Origin: Ewingella sp963519305
Lineage (GTDB): Bacteria > Pseudomonadota > Gammaproteobacteria > Enterobacterales > Enterobacteriaceae
DNA length: 64,000 nucleotides
Assembly (NCBI GenBank): GCA_963519305.1
Contig: CAUQMS010000014.1
Span: forward strand, 1-64,000
Direction: 5' to 3'
Below, piece by piece: positions 25,257-34,060 of this stretch (within the stretch, counting starts at the first letter, position 1; each line of letters starts with the position of its first letter). The notes beneath the pieces were generated by a model, which searched no databases, was not told where the DNA came from, and saw nothing but the letters and a program-made list of their open reading frames with translations. Position numbers and translations under genes: made by a program.

Positions 25257-26165
25257 ATGTTCAAGCAGTTACAGGATATGGCGCTTTTTGCGCTGGTGGC
25301 TGAATGCGGCAGTTTCACCGTGGCGGCCAGTCGTGCCGGTTTACCGAAATCGAGCGTCAGCCAGCGCATCAGCCAGCTGGAGAAATCCCTCGGGCTGCGG
25401 CTGCTCAACCGCACCACGCGTCAGCTCAATCTCACCTTTGCCGGAGAACGCTACCTTATTCACTGTCAGGAGATGATGCAGGCCAGCGAAAGGGCCGAGC
25501 TGGCGATCCGACGTCTGCGTGATAACCCGAGCGGCCGTTTGCGCATTACCAGCCCGGCGGGGCTTGGCGCGACGCTGCTGGCGCGCATGAACGTTGAGTT
25601 TCAGAAGCGCTATCCGGAAGTGTCGCTTGAGGTCTCGGTGTCGGATGCTCTGGTGGATTTAGTGCAGGAAGGCTTTGATCTGGCGTTGCGCACCGGTAAG
25701 CCACAGGACTCGTCGCTGATTGGCCGCGAGCTGGGGCACAGCCCGCGCTATCTTCTGGCCTCGCCGTCCTATCTGGCGCAGCACCCGGCGCTTGAAGCAC
25801 CAGAGCAGCTGGCTTCGCATCACTGTATTGCGCATCGCGCGTGGTCGGAGTGGGTATTGCACCGCGGCGAAACTTATTACCGTTGGCTGTTGTCCGGCGC
25901 ACACTCCACCGACAATTTACTTTATGCGCGGGAATGCGCTCTGGCTGGAGCTGGGATCACGTTGCTGCCGACGTTTTTGTGTCACGACGAAGTGGCGCAG
26001 GGCACGCTGGTGCGGGTGCTGCCGGAGTGGGAAGCCGAGGGTAACGATCTCTATCTGGTTTATCCTAGCCGTAAGCTGAATTCACCGGCGCTGGCCTGCT
26101 TTATTGATTTCATGCTGGACGAGTACGGCTTTTCGAAGAGCTATAGTGAAGCGCTGGCAGGGTGA
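25257..26165 (+). CDS. LysR-family transcriptional regulator
   Basis: The 302-residue protein has the LysR helix-turn-helix (residues 1-60, GSFTVAASRAGLPKSSVSQRI and LLNRTTRQL) and a normal-length effector domain. GAGGTGAAC precedes the ATG. The divergent oxidoreductase at 24156-25157 is its likely target, repeating the regulator/oxidoreductase layout seen at 400-2459. The two LysR proteins are only family-level relatives. The inducer is unknown; quinones or electrophiles are a reasonable guess given the partner enzyme. Confidence 0.92.
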   Translation: MFKQLQDMALFALVAECGSFTVAASRAGLPKSSVSQRISQLEKSLGLRLLNRTTRQLNLTFAGERYLIHCQEMMQASERAELAIRRLRDNPSGRLRITSPAGLGATLLARMNVEFQKRYPEVSLEVSVSDALVDLVQEGFDLALRTGKPQDSSLIGRELGHSPRYLLASPSYLAQHPALEAPEQLASHHCIAHRAWSEWVLHRGETYYRWLLSGAHSTDNLLYARECALAGAGITLLPTFLCHDEVAQGTLVRVLPEWEAEGNDLYLVYPSRKLNSPALACFIDFMLDEYGFSKSYSEALAG

Positions 26166-26174
26166 ATTACGGGT

Positions 26175-26205
26175 ATAAAAAAGGCCCGTTTCCGGGCCTT
26201 TGCGT
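26175..26205. terminator. Bidirectional terminator between LysR gene and ettA
   Basis: A 9-bp stem AAAGGCCCG/CGGGCCTTT with a 4-nt loop has an A run on the left, giving a T run for leftward ettA transcripts, and TTTGCGTCTTTA on the right. Confidence 0.87.
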
Positions 26206-26231
26206 CTTTATTGCGATAAGACAGGAAGCGA

Positions 26232-27899
26232 TTACTTAATCAGCTTCTTGTACTTGATACGCTTAGGCTCTAAGGCTTCAGCACCTAAAGTACGTTTCTT
26301 GTACTCTTCGTATTCGGTGAAGTTACCTTCGAAGAATTCGACTTTACCTTCATCCTGATAATCGAGAATGTGGGTAGCTATGCGGTCAAGGAACCAACGG
26401 TCATGGGAAATGACCATTGCACAGCCCGGGAACTCCAGTAAGGCGTTTTCCAGTGCGCGCAGGGTTTCGATGTCCAGGTCGTTGGTCGGTTCATCGAGCA
26501 GCAACATGTTACCGCCAACCTGCAGCAGCTTAGCCAGATGCAGACGGCCACGCTCACCACCGGACAGCTCGCCGACGCGTTTGCCCTGATCAACACCTTT
26601 GAAGTTGAAGCGGCCAACGTAGGCGCGGCTTGGCATTTCGGTGGTGCCGATGCGCATGATGTCCTGACCGCCTGAGACTTCTTCCCACACGGTTTTGCTG
26701 TTGTCCATAGCGTCACGGAACTGATCAACAGACGCCAGTTTGACGGTGTCGCCTAGTTCGATCGTGCCGCTGTTTGGCGCTTCCTGACCAGACATCATGC
26801 GGAACAGCGTCGATTTACCCGCGCCGTTCGGCCCGATAATACCGACGATGGCTCCTTTCGGTACGGAGAAGGAGAGATCGTCGATCAGAACGCGGTCACC
26901 GTATGACTTGCACAGGTTCTTCACTTCAACGACTTTATCACCCAGGCGCGGGCCCGGTGGAATAAACAGTTCGTTGGTTTCGTTACGTTTCTGGTATTCG
27001 GTGCTGTTCAGCTCTTCAAAGCGTGCCAGACGGGCTTTGCCTTTAGACTGACGCCCTTTCGCGCCCTGACGAACCCACTCCAGCTCTTTCTCAATTGACT
27101 TACGGCGGGCCGCTTCAGAAGATGCTTCCTGCGCCAGACGCTGATCTTTCTGCTCCAGCCATGAGGAGTAGTTTCCTTCCCACGGAATACCTTCACCGCG
27201 GTCAAGCTCGAGGATCCAGCCGGCGACGTTGTCGAGGAAGTAACGGTCATGGGTAATGGCCACAACGGTGCCTTCGAAGTCGTGCAGGAAGCGTTCCAGC
27301 CAGCCCACGGATTCTGCATCCAGGTGGTTGGTTGGTTCGTCGAGCAGCAGCATGTCTGGTTTTTCCAGCAGCAGGCGACACAGCGCAACACGGCGGCGCT
27401 CACCACCGGACAGGGTAGCGATTTTCGCATCCCAGTCGGCCAGACGCAGCGCATCGGCGGCGCGTTCCAGCTGGCTGTTCAGGTTATGACCATCGTGTGC
27501 CTGGATGATCTCTTCCAGCTTGCCCTGTTCAGCGGCCAGTTTATCGAAATCAGCCTCCGGATCGGCGTACAGCGTGTAAACCTCATCGAGACGTTTTAAC
27601 GCGCCAACGACTTCGGAAACCGCTTCTTCTACCGACTCACGTACGGTGTGTTCCATGTTCAGCTGCGGTTCCTGCGGCAAATAGCCGATTTTCAGGTCCG
27701 GCTGCGCGCGTGCTTCACCTTCGATATCGGTATCCACGCCAGCCATGATGCGCAACAGCGTTGATTTACCTGAACCGTTCAAACCTAACACGCCGATTTT
27801 GGCGCCCGGGAAGAAGCTGAGGGAGATGTTCTTGAGAATATGACGCTTCGGCGGAACCACTTTGCCGAGGCGATGCATTGAGTATACGTATTGAGCCAC
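26232..27899 (-). CDS. ettA: Energy-dependent translational throttle protein EttA
   Basis: EttA is an ABC-F ATPase that binds the ribosomal E site and gates the first elongation step according to the ATP/ADP ratio. The 555 residues equal E. coli EttA. Two ABC cassettes are complete: Walker A GLNGSGKST (39-47) and GPNGAGKST, signatures LSGGERRR and LSGGERGR, Walker B LLLDEPTNHLD and LLLDEPTNDLD. The insert between helices (arm motif) and the basic linker are present. No transmembrane domain is present. Confidence 0.98.
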   Translation of the reverse strand: MAQYVYSMHRLGKVVPPKRHILKNISLSFFPGAKIGVLGLNGSGKSTLLRIMAGVDTDIEGEARAQPDLKIGYLPQEPQLNMEHTVRESVEEAVSEVVGALKRLDEVYTLYADPEADFDKLAAEQGKLEEIIQAHDGHNLNSQLERAADALRLADWDAKIATLSGGERRRVALCRLLLEKPDMLLLDEPTNHLDAESVGWLERFLHDFEGTVVAITHDRYFLDNVAGWILELDRGEGIPWEGNYSSWLEQKDQRLAQEASSEAARRKSIEKELEWVRQGAKGRQSKGKARLARFEELNSTEYQKRNETNELFIPPGPRLGDKVVEVKNLCKSYGDRVLIDDLSFSVPKGAIVGIIGPNGAGKSTLFRMMSGQEAPNSGTIELGDTVKLASVDQFRDAMDNSKTVWEEVSGGQDIMRIGTTEMPSRAYVGRFNFKGVDQGKRVGELSGGERGRLHLAKLLQVGGNMLLLDEPTNDLDIETLRALENALLEFPGCAMVISHDRWFLDRIATHILDYQDEGKVEFFEGNFTEYEEYKKRTLGAEALEPKRIKYKKLIK

Positions 27900-28111
27900 G
27901 TTGTTTTGAGCCTCTGTCTATGCGAGCCGCGCGCTTTCTGCAAAGGGCAGGCGCTGCGGCAGATTAAAATCAGCCCCGCCTGAAAACGGCATGACTGAGA
28001 AGTGTTCCGACTGCGAAGTTTAGCCTGTTTCGCTACGCTTCCCAACCTTCAACCTCACAGGATGCCAAGAATATGGCAATCGCTGGTAGTAACCGCCGCC
28101 GAAAAGGCCAC

Positions 28112-28792
28112 TCAGCCTGACGTCAGGGCGAGTATGTGTGACGTTATCGCTTGGCGAAAGGGGCGCGCGCGACCAACAAATACCCCCGATGTCAGGGCAT
28201 CTGCCAGCTTCACGACGTGATAGATCGCCTGCTTATTCTGAGTTTTGACTTTTCGCTTGATGTTGCCTTTGTGCGAAGAGACGGTTTTCTCTTTGATATT
28301 AAGATGCTGAGAAATATGCAGGGTGTTATGGCCTGACATCCACATTTTCAGAATATGAGATTCGGTACGGCTCAGGTTCACCGGCGTTAAGTCCGGAGTG
28401 TCTGACGTGATGCTGGCCTTTTTTTCCTGCAAATGATGCTCAATCAGGCGGCAGACCTGCTGGGTGCTGATCGACTTCGACAGAATAATGATATTGCTGC
28501 GGATAGAAATAAAGTTTTGATAGTTCAGGTTTTCTTTGGAAATGAAGATGAAAAACAGCGTGTCGGGATGGCTGTTGATGAGCTCACGCAACGCTTCACC
28601 CATGGCGGGATCAAAGGTAAAGCTGTCTTCATTAATAAAGATGAGGTCCGCAGAACGGTCAATGCAGGCTGTTTGCAGTTGGTTGATTTCCGTAAGTGAA
28701 AGAATATCTTTCTTTTTCATTCCATTAATTTGCAAAAGGTTCTGCAATGCCAGCTGAGTGTAGTGACACTTATCCACAATGAGCGATGACAT
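28112..28792 (-). CDS. rcsA: RcsA-type capsule regulator (LuxR family)
   Basis: The 226-residue protein aligns along its length with E. coli RcsA (207): FINEDSF and TLFFIFIS in the receiver-like N-terminus, which lacks a phosphorylation pocket, and the LuxR HTH at about 138-200 (LSRTESHILKMWMSG, KEKTVSSHKGNIKRK). RcsA pairs with phosphorylated RcsB to activate capsule genes. The C-terminus runs about 17 residues past the usual GIFV end and repeats ALTSG. In E. coli rcsA is elsewhere; here it lies 212 bp before ettA on the same strand. No convincing RcsAB box was seen upstream. Confidence 0.87.
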   Translation of the reverse strand: MSSLIVDKCHYTQLALQNLLQINGMKKKDILSLTEINQLQTACIDRSADLIFINEDSFTFDPAMGEALRELINSHPDTLFFIFISKENLNYQNFISIRSNIIILSKSISTQQVCRLIEHHLQEKKASITSDTPDLTPVNLSRTESHILKMWMSGHNTLHISQHLNIKEKTVSSHKGNIKRKVKTQNKQAIYHVVKLADALTSGVFVGRARPFRQAITSHILALTSG

Positions 28793-29319
28793 TTTTTACC
28801 TACCTATTTTTATGAGCTCTATTCTCTTCCGGCTAATTCCTGTCATCCATGAAGTGAAAAAGTGCGGAGGAAGAGCCTCGTCTATGAACAAATCTGGTGC
28901 GATGAGGCGTGATCCTGCCTGAAAATGCAGGCCACGTCGGTGAAAATGCCGCGTGCAGACGCCGTGGTTGCAGGAAATGCCTTGGGCAAAGATATAGAGC
29001 GCAGAACAAGGTATGTAAACCGGGAATGAACCTGTTGGGACAAAATGGACGCTATCTGAGACGGATTGAATGAAGGCTGGGGGGGAAAAGGGCGGGGGGG
29101 AAAACTTTAAGGTGTTTGTCGTCTGGTATCTCCATGAACATTGCACCACACTGTGTAAAGTTTGTGATGCCGTCGGGAGATGGCTTCAAATTTAAAAATG
29201 AATCGATTAGCGTAGAAGGTGTCTACGCATAGCGGGTAGTCTGTCTGTCCCTTTTGGGGCCGCAGCTGCGGCGCAGCATCTGGCAGTGAGCTCTACAATC
29301 AGCGAGGATAAAGGTAAGT
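28793..29319. other. 527-bp gap between rcsA and slt
   Basis: This divergent gap should hold both promoters. Visible features are two G7 tracts separated by AAAAGGGC (29079-29100), a GCGTAGA/TCTACGC hairpin (29210-29228) and the palindrome GCCGCAGCTGCGGC (29259-29272) close to slt. A 117-codon minus-strand frame at 28796-29149 has no recognisable product. Confidence 0.5.
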
Positions 29320-31248
29320 ATGGTCAAGGTGGACAAATGGCATTTTCTGGCAGCAGGCATGTTGTTGATAACTGCATCCGGTGCGGTAAAAGCTGATTCT
29401 TTAGACGGACAGCGTCAACGTTATATGCAAATCAAGCAGGCCTGGGACAGTAACCAGATGGATGTGGTTAATCAACTGATGCCAACCCTTGAGGACTATC
29501 CGCTTTATCCCTATCTCGAATACCGTCAGCTGACCCAGAACCTGAGCGTCGCGACATCGCAGCAAGTGAACGATTTCGTTAAAACGCACCCGACGTTGCC
29601 GCCGGCGCGTTCACTACCTTCGCGTTTTGTTAACGAGCTGGCAAATCGCCAGGACTGGACTGGCCTGCTGTCGTTCAGCCCGCAGGCCCCTAAGCCGGTT
29701 GCCGCACGCTGCAACTATTACTACGCCAAATGGACGACCGGCGACCAGAAAACGGCCATGGATGGGGCAAAAGACATCTGGCTGACCGGTAAATCACTGC
29801 CGGGCACCTGTGACAAACTCTTTACCGTGTGGCAGCAGGCGGGTAATCAAACCGCGCTGACCACCCTGCAGCGTATCGGACTGGCGATGAAAGAGGGCAA
29901 CACCAATCTGGTGAGTTTCCTCGCAAAACAGCTGCCGCCGGATTACCAGACCATGCGTGACGCCCTGCTGGATCTGCAAAACAACCCGAATACGATTGAA
30001 AGTTTCGCCCGCACCGTCGGGCCGACGGATTTCACCCGCAATGCGGTAAGCATCGCCTTTACCCGCATCGCGCGCGATGATCTGGATAACGCCCGCTCCA
30101 TGTTGCCGGTGCTGGTCCGCTTACAGAAGATGAGTGACAGCGACAAGCTGGAGCTGGAAGAGACAGTGGCCTGGCGCCTGATGGGCACCGATGCCACGAC
30201 GGAACAGGCGAGCTGGCGTGACAGCGTGATCCTGCGCAGCCATTCGACCGCGCTGGTGGAGCGCCGGATCCGCATGGCACTCGCCGCAGGCGATCAAAAG
30301 GGGCTGAGCCAGTGGATGGATCGCTTACCGGATGACGCGCAGCAGGAAGATGAATGGCGCTACTGGGAAGCGTCGGTGCTTATCGATCAGGGTAAGCGTG
30401 CTCAGGGCGAAACGATTTTACGTAAGCTGATGCAGGGGCGTGGATTCTACCCGATGGCGGCGGCGCAGAAACTGGGCGTGCCGTATCCGATTCAGGTTTC
30501 CGTGGCGACTAAACCGGATGCCAGTCTGGCGAAATTGCCAGAAATTGCCCGTGTTCGTGAGCTGATGTATTGGCACATGGATAATCTGGCGCGCACCGAA
30601 TGGACTTATCTGGTGCTGAGCCGCAGTCAAGCTCAGCAGACCGCGCTGGCGCGTTATGCTTTCAATCAGAAGTGGGCCGATCTCAGCGTTCAGGCCACGA
30701 TTGCAGGTAAGCTGTGGGATTATCTGGAAGAGCGATTCCCGCTGGCATGGTCAGCGGAATTCCGTCAGGCGACCAACGACAAGGGCATAACGCAGAGTTA
30801 CGCGATGGCGATTGCCCGTCAGGAAAGTGCCTGGAATCCGGAAGCCCGTTCGCCGGTTGGCGCTGCTGGACTGATGCAGGTGATGCCTGCTACAGCGCAG
30901 CATACCGTGCAGATGTTCGGTATTGCGGGTTACAGCAACCCGGCGCAGTTGCTGGACCCACAGATGAATATCACCATTGGCACGAACTATCTGGAGTATG
31001 TTTATCAGCAGTTTGGGCGTAACCGAATTCTGTCGAGTGCGGCTTACAACGCCGGTCCGTCAAGGGTCAATACCTGGCTGGGTAACAGCGGCGGGCGTAT
31101 CGATGCCGTTGCCTTTGTTGAAAGTATCCCTTTCTCCGAAACGCGAAGGTATGTTAAAAACGTGCTGGCCTACGATGCATTTTATCGCTATTTCCTGCAT
31201 CAGCCGGCGAAAGTGCTGACCGATGCCGAATGGCAGAGGCGTTACTGA
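29320..31248 (+). CDS. slt: Soluble lytic murein transglycosylase Slt70
   Basis: Slt cleaves the MurNAc-GlcNAc bond of peptidoglycan, forming 1,6-anhydromuropeptides in the periplasm. The 642-residue precursor (645 in E. coli) has a signal peptide ending near KADS, a long alpha-helical doughnut domain, and a C-terminal lysozyme-like domain with catalytic E502 in ARQESAWNP, then SPVGAAGLMQVMPATA and SSAAYNAGP. AAAGGTAAG precedes the ATG. trpR follows, as in E. coli. Confidence 0.98.
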   Translation: MVKVDKWHFLAAGMLLITASGAVKADSLDGQRQRYMQIKQAWDSNQMDVVNQLMPTLEDYPLYPYLEYRQLTQNLSVATSQQVNDFVKTHPTLPPARSLPSRFVNELANRQDWTGLLSFSPQAPKPVAARCNYYYAKWTTGDQKTAMDGAKDIWLTGKSLPGTCDKLFTVWQQAGNQTALTTLQRIGLAMKEGNTNLVSFLAKQLPPDYQTMRDALLDLQNNPNTIESFARTVGPTDFTRNAVSIAFTRIARDDLDNARSMLPVLVRLQKMSDSDKLELEETVAWRLMGTDATTEQASWRDSVILRSHSTALVERRIRMALAAGDQKGLSQWMDRLPDDAQQEDEWRYWEASVLIDQGKRAQGETILRKLMQGRGFYPMAAAQKLGVPYPIQVSVATKPDASLAKLPEIARVRELMYWHMDNLARTEWTYLVLSRSQAQQTALARYAFNQKWADLSVQATIAGKLWDYLEERFPLAWSAEFRQATNDKGITQSYAMAIARQESAWNPEARSPVGAAGLMQVMPATAQHTVQMFGIAGYSNPAQLLDPQMNITIGTNYLEYVYQQFGRNRILSSAAYNAGPSRVNTWLGNSGGRIDAVAFVESIPFSETRRYVKNVLAYDAFYRYFLHQPAKVLTDAEWQRRY

Positions 31249-31270
31249 TTATTAGTACTTATGTTATGCT
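31242..31270 (+). promoter_or_regulatory. trpR promoter
   Basis: TTACTG (31242-31247), 17 bp, TATGCT (31265-31270). The -35 overlaps the slt stop codon region and the -10 abuts the Trp operator. Confidence 0.6.
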
Positions 31271-31297
31271 GCCGTACTAGTTCAATAGTATGGCAGC
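31268..31297. promoter_or_regulatory. Trp repressor operator of trpR
   Basis: GTACTA-GTTCAA-TAGTAT (31274-31291) is the Trp operator pattern. Flanking GCTGCC and GGCAGC extend it to a 30-bp inverted repeat with a single mismatch in the 12-bp arms. Position at the transcription start indicates autoregulation, as in E. coli. Confidence 0.82.
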
Positions 31298-31303
31298 CAT
31301 GAC

Positions 31304-31642
31304 ATGACCCAAACATTGTTAACCGACCCCGCTCTTTCCCAACAAGGCAATGAGGACTGGCAGTGCTTTATGGCGCTGTTACAGCAAGCTTTTGCTGAAA
31401 ATCTGCATCAGGATCTGCTGCAGTTGCTGCTGACACCTGATGAGCGCGCAGCATTAGGAACGAGGGTGAGGATCATTCAGGAACTGATGCGTGGCGAGTT
31501 GAGTCAGCGTGAGTTGAAAAATCAGCTAGGTGCCGGGATAGCGACGATAACCCGTGGGTCGAATGGTCTTAAAACGGCATCGGTTCCGCTCAAGTTATGG
31601 CTGGCTGAGCAATTACTGACGCCACAACCGGATGATCGTTGA
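31304..31642 (+). CDS. trpR: Trp operon repressor
   Basis: TrpR binds tryptophan and represses trp, aroH and its own gene. The 112-residue protein (108 in E. coli) is all-helical with the conserved LTPDERAALGTRVRI, helix-turn-helix LSQRELKNQLGAGIATITRG and SNGLK. N- and C-terminal ends diverge, as is usual. The ATG has only a weak ribosome-binding site. A Trp operator overlaps the promoter immediately upstream. Confidence 0.96.
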   Translation: MTQTLLTDPALSQQGNEDWQCFMALLQQAFAENLHQDLLQLLLTPDERAALGTRVRIIQELMRGELSQRELKNQLGAGIATITRGSNGLKTASVPLKLWLAEQLLTPQPDDR

Positions 31643-31660
31643 GTTGAAGCCGTTACCTTC

Positions 31661-31725
31661 AATACCCGGAATCATTCGAGCTGCATCAGGGCGACCAACG
31701 CCGAGGCAGCTTGAAGGATAATGAG
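31661..31725. repeat. Short dispersed inverted repeat after trpR
   Basis: ATCATTCGAGCTGC (31671-31684) and GCAGCTTGAAGGAT (31706-31719) are imperfect inverted arms of the same type as the elements at 14041, 17429 and 63895. An ATACCCGG flank precedes them. It looks like a core-deleted member of that family. Confidence 0.65.
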
Positions 31726-31727
31726 GA

Positions 31728-32261
31728 TCAGTGTGTCTGGGCTCTCGCCTGATACACCGGATTATGAAAGGGCGCCAGCGCCAGAACCAAAGCCTGATGA
31801 TAGACGCTGGTACGGCTCAGTTTACCGGCAGTAAATATCCCGATAGCCCCGCCTTTGCGTTTCACATCATTAATTCCGGTCAATTTCTCCATTTCATCGC
31901 CCAATTCACTGCCTTGATTGATCTCTTGTAATATAATTTCAGGCAGCATCAGGCTGGCAGATCGAGATTCGCCGCGCTGGTGCATGTTTTCAATCACCAT
32001 CCAGGCGAAGGTCATATTGTCTTCGATACCGGCCTCTACGCCGACCCAGAAGTCTGCTTCAGGACGAACCTGTCGCGCACCGATAACACGGTGTCTTGCG
32101 CCAGTGCGAGTTTCGCTGCTGCCGATAGGTTGGTTGGGAACGCCACTGTCGACGTCAACGCCTTCGATACGGAATGCATCAGCGCCGAAAATGTCCTCAA
32201 AAGCCATTTCGATGGCTTTAATCTTTGCCGGGTTAGTGGTTGCAGCGACAACGTGATACAT
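31728..32261 (-). CDS. yjjX: Inosine/xanthosine triphosphatase YjjX
   Basis: YjjX hydrolyses ITP and XTP, keeping deaminated purines out of nucleic acids. The 177-residue protein (170 in E. coli) has the N-terminal TTNPAKIKA loop of the HAM1-like fold, GVPNQPIGSSET, WVGVEAGIE and KGGAIGIFTAGKLSR. It is divergent from gpmB with a 51-bp gap, as in E. coli. Confidence 0.96.
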   Translation of the reverse strand: MYHVVAATTNPAKIKAIEMAFEDIFGADAFRIEGVDVDSGVPNQPIGSSETRTGARHRVIGARQVRPEADFWVGVEAGIEDNMTFAWMVIENMHQRGESRSASLMLPEIILQEINQGSELGDEMEKLTGINDVKRKGGAIGIFTAGKLSRTSVYHQALVLALAPFHNPVYQARAQTH

Positions 32262-32312
32262 AGAGTTTTAGCATCCTTTAGCAAATTTCACGCAGTATAA
32301 CGGAAAACACTC

Positions 32313-32960
32313 ATGTTACAGGTATATCTCGTCCGTCATGGCGAAACCGAATGGAACGCAGCACGTAAGATCCAGGGCCAGTCTGATAGCCCGCTGACGC
32401 CAAAAGGCATCTTTCAGGCACAACAGGTGGCGCAGCGCGTTCGCCATGAAGGCATCACGCATGTGATTGCCAGCGATCTCGGCCGTACACGCGCCACGGC
32501 GCAGATCATTGCCGATGTCTGCGGCTGCGAGGTGAAGGTTGAGCCCCGCCTGCGTGAGCTGCATATGGGCGTGCTGGAAGAGCGCGATCTGGATGCACTG
32601 AGCGCCAACGAAGAAGCCTGGCGTAAACAGATGGTTGATGGCACCCCTGACGGACGTATTCCACAGGGTGAAAGCATGACGGAACTGGCCGAACGTATGC
32701 GTTCAGCGCTGGATAGCTGTCTTGATTTGCCGGCTGGCAGTAAGCCTTTGCTGGTGAGTCATGGTATTGCGCTGGGTTGTCTGATCAGCACGATCCTCGG
32801 GCTGGCACCTTACGCTGAGCGCCGTTTACGTCTGCGTAACTGCTCGATCTCGCGGGTTGACCATCAGGAAAGCGCGTGGCTGGCGTCGGGCTGGATAGTT
32901 GAAACAGCGGGCGATATCTCACATCTTGATCAGCCCGCGTTAGATGAGCTGCAACGTTAA
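32313..32960 (+). CDS. gpmB: Histidine phosphatase GpmB/YtjC
   Basis: The 215-residue protein, equal in length to E. coli YtjC, has the phosphoglycerate-mutase-like RHGETEWN motif with the catalytic His, LRELHMGVLEERD and the second His in LVSHG. It is annotated as probable phosphoglycerate mutase 2, but related proteins are broad phosphatases, so the true substrate is uncertain. It converges with rob. Confidence 0.94.
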   Translation: MLQVYLVRHGETEWNAARKIQGQSDSPLTPKGIFQAQQVAQRVRHEGITHVIASDLGRTRATAQIIADVCGCEVKVEPRLRELHMGVLEERDLDALSANEEAWRKQMVDGTPDGRIPQGESMTELAERMRSALDSCLDLPAGSKPLLVSHGIALGCLISTILGLAPYAERRLRLRNCSISRVDHQESAWLASGWIVETAGDISHLDQPALDELQR

Positions 32961-32984
32961 TTACAGCCACTTTGTGTCGGTGAA

Positions 32985-33851
32985 CTAGCGACGAATAGGG
33001 ATAAGGTAGTCGCATTCTATTTCAGTCGGTGGTGTCGCGCTCGGCACCTTGTTCTTGGTATAGAAACGTTCGATATCTTGTCCCTTTCTGCGCGTCATTT
33101 GCAACGATGGCAGACAGGTGCCGTACAGCGTCAGGATGAATTCCTGCAGCAGTTCCGGCGAGCCTTTGTAGTGGAACATGGCATATTCCCCTTCTTGCAC
33201 GACAATTGGCTGACCTTCCACGTTTTCTGGCAAGTGGTTGGGTTCAATGGCCGTGGTATACAACACTTCCTGTTCGTCATCTTTTTCCTGACTTGGACGG
33301 GAGTGATGCAATCCGTAAAGCACTGGCGGCAGCGTTTTTGCTTCGCCAATATACTGACGCCAGAAGTGCAGGCGCATTTCATTACGGTAAGTCGTAATTT
33401 GTTCCAGGGTGCAGGAATAGCTTTGCGTAATACCAATCAAATGTTGTTCAGGCAGCGACATAAACTCAGGCTGTGGCAGAATGAAGGCACCAAGACGTAT
33501 TGGTGGGCAAATCCCGAAGGAGTGCCAGTCTTCAGAGCGGCGGTACAGGGCCGGGGTCTGTGCAAACTGTTTTTTGAAGGCACGGGTAAACGTCTGCTGA
33601 GAATCAAAACGATATTGCAGCGCGATATCTAAAATTGGGCGGCTGGTCAGTCGCAATGCGACGGCGGCCTTTGACAGTCGGCGAGCACGGATATAAGCAC
33701 CAATCGCGTTACCCGTGACATCTTTAAACATACGCTGCAGGTGCCATTTAGAATAACCGGCTTTGGCTGCAACGTTGTCGAGTGATAACGGCTGGTCTAA
33801 ATGCGTTTCTAACCAGCTGAGAAGATCACGAATGATTCCTGCTTGATCCAT
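32985..33851 (-). CDS. rob: Right origin-binding protein Rob (AraC/XylS family)
   Basis: Rob activates the mar/sox/rob regulon against antibiotics, solvents and superoxide, and binds oriC. The 288-residue protein (289 in E. coli) has the AraC-type double HTH at residues 8-105 (AAKAGYSKWHLQRMF, DIALQYRFDSQQTFTRAFK) and a C-terminal GyrI-like domain. GAGGACGA precedes the ATG. Confidence 0.97.
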   Translation of the reverse strand: MDQAGIIRDLLSWLETHLDQPLSLDNVAAKAGYSKWHLQRMFKDVTGNAIGAYIRARRLSKAAVALRLTSRPILDIALQYRFDSQQTFTRAFKKQFAQTPALYRRSEDWHSFGICPPIRLGAFILPQPEFMSLPEQHLIGITQSYSCTLEQITTYRNEMRLHFWRQYIGEAKTLPPVLYGLHHSRPSQEKDDEQEVLYTTAIEPNHLPENVEGQPIVVQEGEYAMFHYKGSPELLQEFILTLYGTCLPSLQMTRRKGQDIERFYTKNKVPSATPPTEIECDYLIPIRR

Positions 33852-34060
33852 AGATCGTCCTCGTTGAACTAAGATAAATGCACAGAATGATGACGCGGCA
33901 TAATAGCAACTTTCTGAGCTTAAAACTTCTTAAGAATTTTTTGGCTATATGTGCTATTCACGAATGTTTCTGAGTATTACATGACGAATTTGTGAGCAGA
34001 GGCTTTCTTTTACCCGTTCTTATTACCATCGCCGTCGGTCCGCTGACGTGGAGTAACTTG

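Noticed and set aside
28796..29149. A 117-codon minus-strand frame just upstream of rcsA
   Set aside because: No family resemblance, crosses the G-tracts and probably the rcsA promoter; kept only as intergenic.
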